From the NCBI GenBank assembly GCA_014529385.2, contig CM043960.1:118428043-118492042 (forward strand): a stretch of DNA of 64,000 bases, given 5' to 3'. This stretch comes from Adiantum capillus-veneris (taxonomy: Eukaryota > Streptophyta > Polypodiopsida > Polypodiales > Pteridaceae). Positions 61,117 to 64,000 of the stretch are shown here, piece by piece. Position 1 is the first letter of the stretch; each line of letters starts with the position of its first letter. The notes beneath the pieces were generated by a model. It saw only the letters and a program-made list of their open reading frames with translations. It had not been told where the DNA came from and ran no database searches. Both the position numbers and the translations under genes were made by a program.

Positions 61117-62735
61117 TTTCTGAAAATGTTACGGATTATCCTGTTTACTGATGCAGATATACAAGTTGTACTTGATGTGGAAAGGGCTGAAAATGAGGAG
61201 GCTAGAGGTATGCCAAAATGGCTAGTGCATACTTTGTGTGATAGTAAATTGGATGCACCTATGTCTAGTTTTACTTGTTTAGTTTCTTGCCATGCATCTT
61301 ATACATCATATTGTTATGCTTTGGTTGTTTATAGTTTATGTGATGAGGAGGAGCCTCTTTCTTTTGATGAAAACACATAATTCACAAAATTGGATGGTTG
61401 CCATGCAATCAAAAAATGATGCGTTTATAAAAAATGACACATGGACTTTATGTGATTTGCCAGCTGGAAAAATGGCCATTGGTACAAAGTGGACTTACAA
61501 GTTGAAACGCAAGCCAGAGGGTGAGATTGATCGCTACAAAGCCTGACTTATTAAAATAGGTTATGCATAGCCAAAATGCATAGATTATGAAGGGACTTTT
61601 GCTCCCACTTGGTGTATGACTACTGCTTGTTTTGTATGTGCATTGGCAACTCACTTTGGATGGAATGTACATCAATCATACATTGTTACTACTTTCTTGA
61701 ATGGTGATATATTTGACGAAGTTTATGTAATACAGCCTCACAATTTTGTCAAGAAAGCACAATAAGATAAAGTGTGCAAATGTAAGAAATCTTTGTATGG
61801 GTTGAAGCAGTCTCCTCGTGCTTGGTATGAGAAAGCAAACACTCATTTGGCTAAATGAGGCTTTCATAACAGTCCAATAAAAAACAATTTGTATGTCAAG
61901 CATGAGGGTGATGTTTTCTCATTGTAATTTTATATGTAGATGACTTGCTGATTATTGGACCGAATGAGACACACATTGCTGAGTTCAAGGCTAATTTGAA
62001 TGCTACTTTCAAGATGAATTACTTGGGGCTTTTGCATAATTACTTGGGCATACAATTTAAGCAATGTGATGGTGATATTGCCTTGTGTCAAACAAGCTAC
62101 GTATAGAAATTACTATGTAAGTTTGGACTTGAGAACCGCAAACCTATTGCTAATCCAATGTTGAAATTGAGTTTTCATGATGCAGGTGATCTTGTTGATG
62201 TCCCTCTTTATCATGGTGTTGGATTCCTTTTTTTTGTATGCAATATGAGACCATATATGTAGTTTGTAGTCTCACAGGTTAGCAAATTTATGCATAGCCC
62301 TCGATCTAAGCATTGACAGGCTGTCAAGAGGATTTTTCACTACTTGAGTGGCACTTTACATCTTGGCTAGCTTTATCCCAAGAATGGATCATTGCTGCCA
62401 AATTTACATGCTTTTTCAGACTCAAATTTGGCTGGTTGTTATGACATAAGAGTGTTCACGACTGCTTTCTATTTCATGCTTGCCAATTAATGCATATCAT
62501 GTTGAACAAGAAGCAACTTCCAATTGTGAAGTTGAGTACAGGGTAGTCTTTCACAACTAAGTATAGGGCAGTATTCATAGCTATGATTGAGTGTGTATGG
62601 CCAAGACGCCTTATGGCTAATCTGGGTGTTGGATAGGACACTGCCAGTATCATCTACACTCATAGTCAAAGCACATTAGCAGTTGTGAGGAACCAAGTTT
62701 TTCATGCTCCTGCAAAGTACATTAAGGTGCATGCA
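61117..62735 (+). mobile_element. Old copia element, right part, RT and RNase H
   Basis: Starts with the second TTTCT and continues the element of 55925-55979. Reads as decayed RT (ARGMPKWLVHTLCDSKLD, then LPAGKMAIGTKWTYKLKRKP, SLYGLKQSPRAWYEK), the VDDLLIIGPNE block, and RNase H remnants (ATMIECVWPRRL-like, TAG in GTTGGATAGGAC). It stops near 62735 before the end of RNase H, so the 3' LTR is missing. Many stops and shifts; the oldest copia copy here. Confidence 0.82.
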
Positions 62736-62922
62736 AGGGTGCATGCCATAGTAGCTGGGTGCCGCCCATCTCTGTACACTAACCTTATTCTTTAATACAT
62801 AAAGCAATAAGGACCATTGGTGTATTATCAACTATAGCTCCACCCACACAGAGCGTACACTCTCCTGCACACTGCACACTGCACTCTGCACTTGCGGTCT
62901 ACACGTATCCACTTGCCTCACA
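62736..62922 (+). repeat. End of another LTR (element continues right)
   Basis: Sequence ending CCTCACA directly before a primer-binding site. The left LTR edge is not certain; no second copy is in the window. Confidence 0.5.
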
Positions 62923-62924
62923 AG

Positions 62925-62936
62925 TGGTATCAGAGC
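62925..62936 (+). other. Primer-binding site of a further LTR element
   Basis: TGGTATCAGAGC, two bases after a CA-ending LTR, the same plant initiator-tRNA-Met type site as in copia-1. A short frame from ATG at 62940 (MTTLPGPTMAHA) stops after 12 codons. Confidence 0.75.
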
Positions 62937-63326
62937 AGCATGACGACTCTCCCGGGTCCGACGATGGCGCATGCATGAGCATTTTTTTGAGCTAAGGCTC
63001 AAAGCCTTACAGTAGTTGCCTTACAAAAGGGGTTTTTACAAAGAATAGAGGAGCTCGACACTCAGCAAGAAAGTGTTTCTTGGAGCTCTTGAAGCAAATG
63101 GTTGCTGCAATTCTAAGAACCTTGAAGCAACTCTCTCACCACTACAAAAGCGTTTTATTTTCTAGTGCTAAGAGCATTTTTTTGCAACGAGTGCTATAGA
63201 AGCAATCGACATGATGTTGGCAGCTTTTGAAGGTGTGAACGTTAATTTTAATGCTAAGAGCGACTCTGAAGATAACACAATAGGAAGCAAAAGAGGCATC
63301 GTTGGGATTCTTTTTTGCAGCGCTAA

Positions 63327-63366
<40 letters not shown>

Positions 63367-64000
63367 AAAGAGTGAGTGAGAGAGAGAACTTCTCCACGTT
63401 TGTGCATAGAGAGAGAGAGAGAGAGTAGAAACATTACCACACATAGAGTGTGTGGGCTTCTCCAACATCAGCTTCGTCTCTCCGGTTCCAGATATCCGAC
63501 ATCCGCTCTTCGACATCAACACACATACCATGTGTGCACATATGGATTTGATATCGACTCTACTCGATCTTGGTTTTTTGGCATCGACTCTACTCAACCA
63601 CCTTGGGTTTGCAATCAACTCTCTTCAACATCTCTGACATCAATTTTTATGACATCGACATTATTCTTAGACAGATAGAGATTGGATGTATGTCTTTTGT
63701 GGTTTATTGATGCATACACCTGTGGATTTTGACCATGTATTTCCTCCGCGAGACAGGATTTTTCTTGATTAGTGGGAAACGAAGAGTAGCTACTCTTTGT
63801 GCTAGCCGTCTCTCGAGGGACGCATTTTTTTTAGCACATTGCTCAGAGGCGTAGATTCGGCATTGAAATTACATGCGACGTTAGCATTGGAGATCCAATC
63901 GTAGATCGCTTTCTGGTCAAGGGGTAGCAGGTTTTGCATTGACATTACACGTGGAGTTTGGTCCGCTTGATGCTCTAGGCTATACTATTGTTGTCGGGAA
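62937..64000 (+). other. Leader-like region, no clear gene
   Basis: Follows the primer site. Broken frame with LTVVALQKGFLQRIEELDTQ near 63006-63065 may be decayed gag. A TG run (63335-63364) and a short GA run (about 63410-63425) follow. The last 300 bp show nothing recognisable. Confidence 0.45.

Overview
The window looks like nuclear DNA of a land plant with a large, repeat-packed genome. One host gene is intact (an O-fucosyltransferase-family glycosyltransferase with six short exons and GT-AG introns). Almost everything else is mobile elements of plant type: Ty1/copia, Ty3/gypsy chromovirus, Ty3/gypsy Tat lineage with an extra RNase H, a LINE, and a large DNA-transposon-like unit. Long GA/CT, GT/CA and TA runs are frequent. 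The LINE first ORF and the transposase-like pseudogene are not what I would expect from a typical angiosperm, so a seed-free plant such as a fern or lycophyte is possible, but this is a guess.

Layout. 1-1921: decayed Ty3/gypsy pol on the plus strand, cut by the window edge. About 3195-7105: decayed chromovirus on the minus strand. 7106-10350: no recognisable gene. 10754-13459: O-fucosyltransferase gene, plus strand. 13460-20300: no recognisable gene, one possible tRNA-derived SINE. 20315-62735: a nest of elements. 62736-64000: end of a further LTR with a primer-binding site and leader.

The nest is the main result. An old copia element (left part 20315-22698, right part 55925-55979 and 61122-62735) appears to have been split by a 33.2-kb insertion at 22699-55917. 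That insertion is flanked by a 7-bp direct repeat (TTAATGG) and has related inverted ends (AGCATGTAT..GTGGT). Removing it restores the order seen in a related copia copy in the same window. I read it as a DNA transposon of about 11.4 kb that was later invaded. It has two decayed genes pointing at each other from the two ends: an unrecognised gene on the plus strand (23741-33516) and a transposase-like gene on the minus strand (51629-54995). Unusual AAGTGGTT/AAGTGCTT-based repeat arrays lie in a predicted intron of each gene and between the genes.

Later insertions: copia-1 (27861-33206, TSD CTTGC) landed inside the reading frame of the plus-strand gene. A Tat-lineage gypsy element with 2.8-kb LTRs (34975-51403, minus) landed between the two genes. 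A LINE (about 44526-49130, minus) then landed in the GA microsatellite of that element's 5' LTR. The right part of the old copia was hit by a younger member of its own family, copia-2 (55980-61116, TSD TTTCT).

Limits: all calls come from reading the sequence and its translations. No database search or alignment program was used. Exon limits in decayed genes, ends of old elements and lineage names are inferences.
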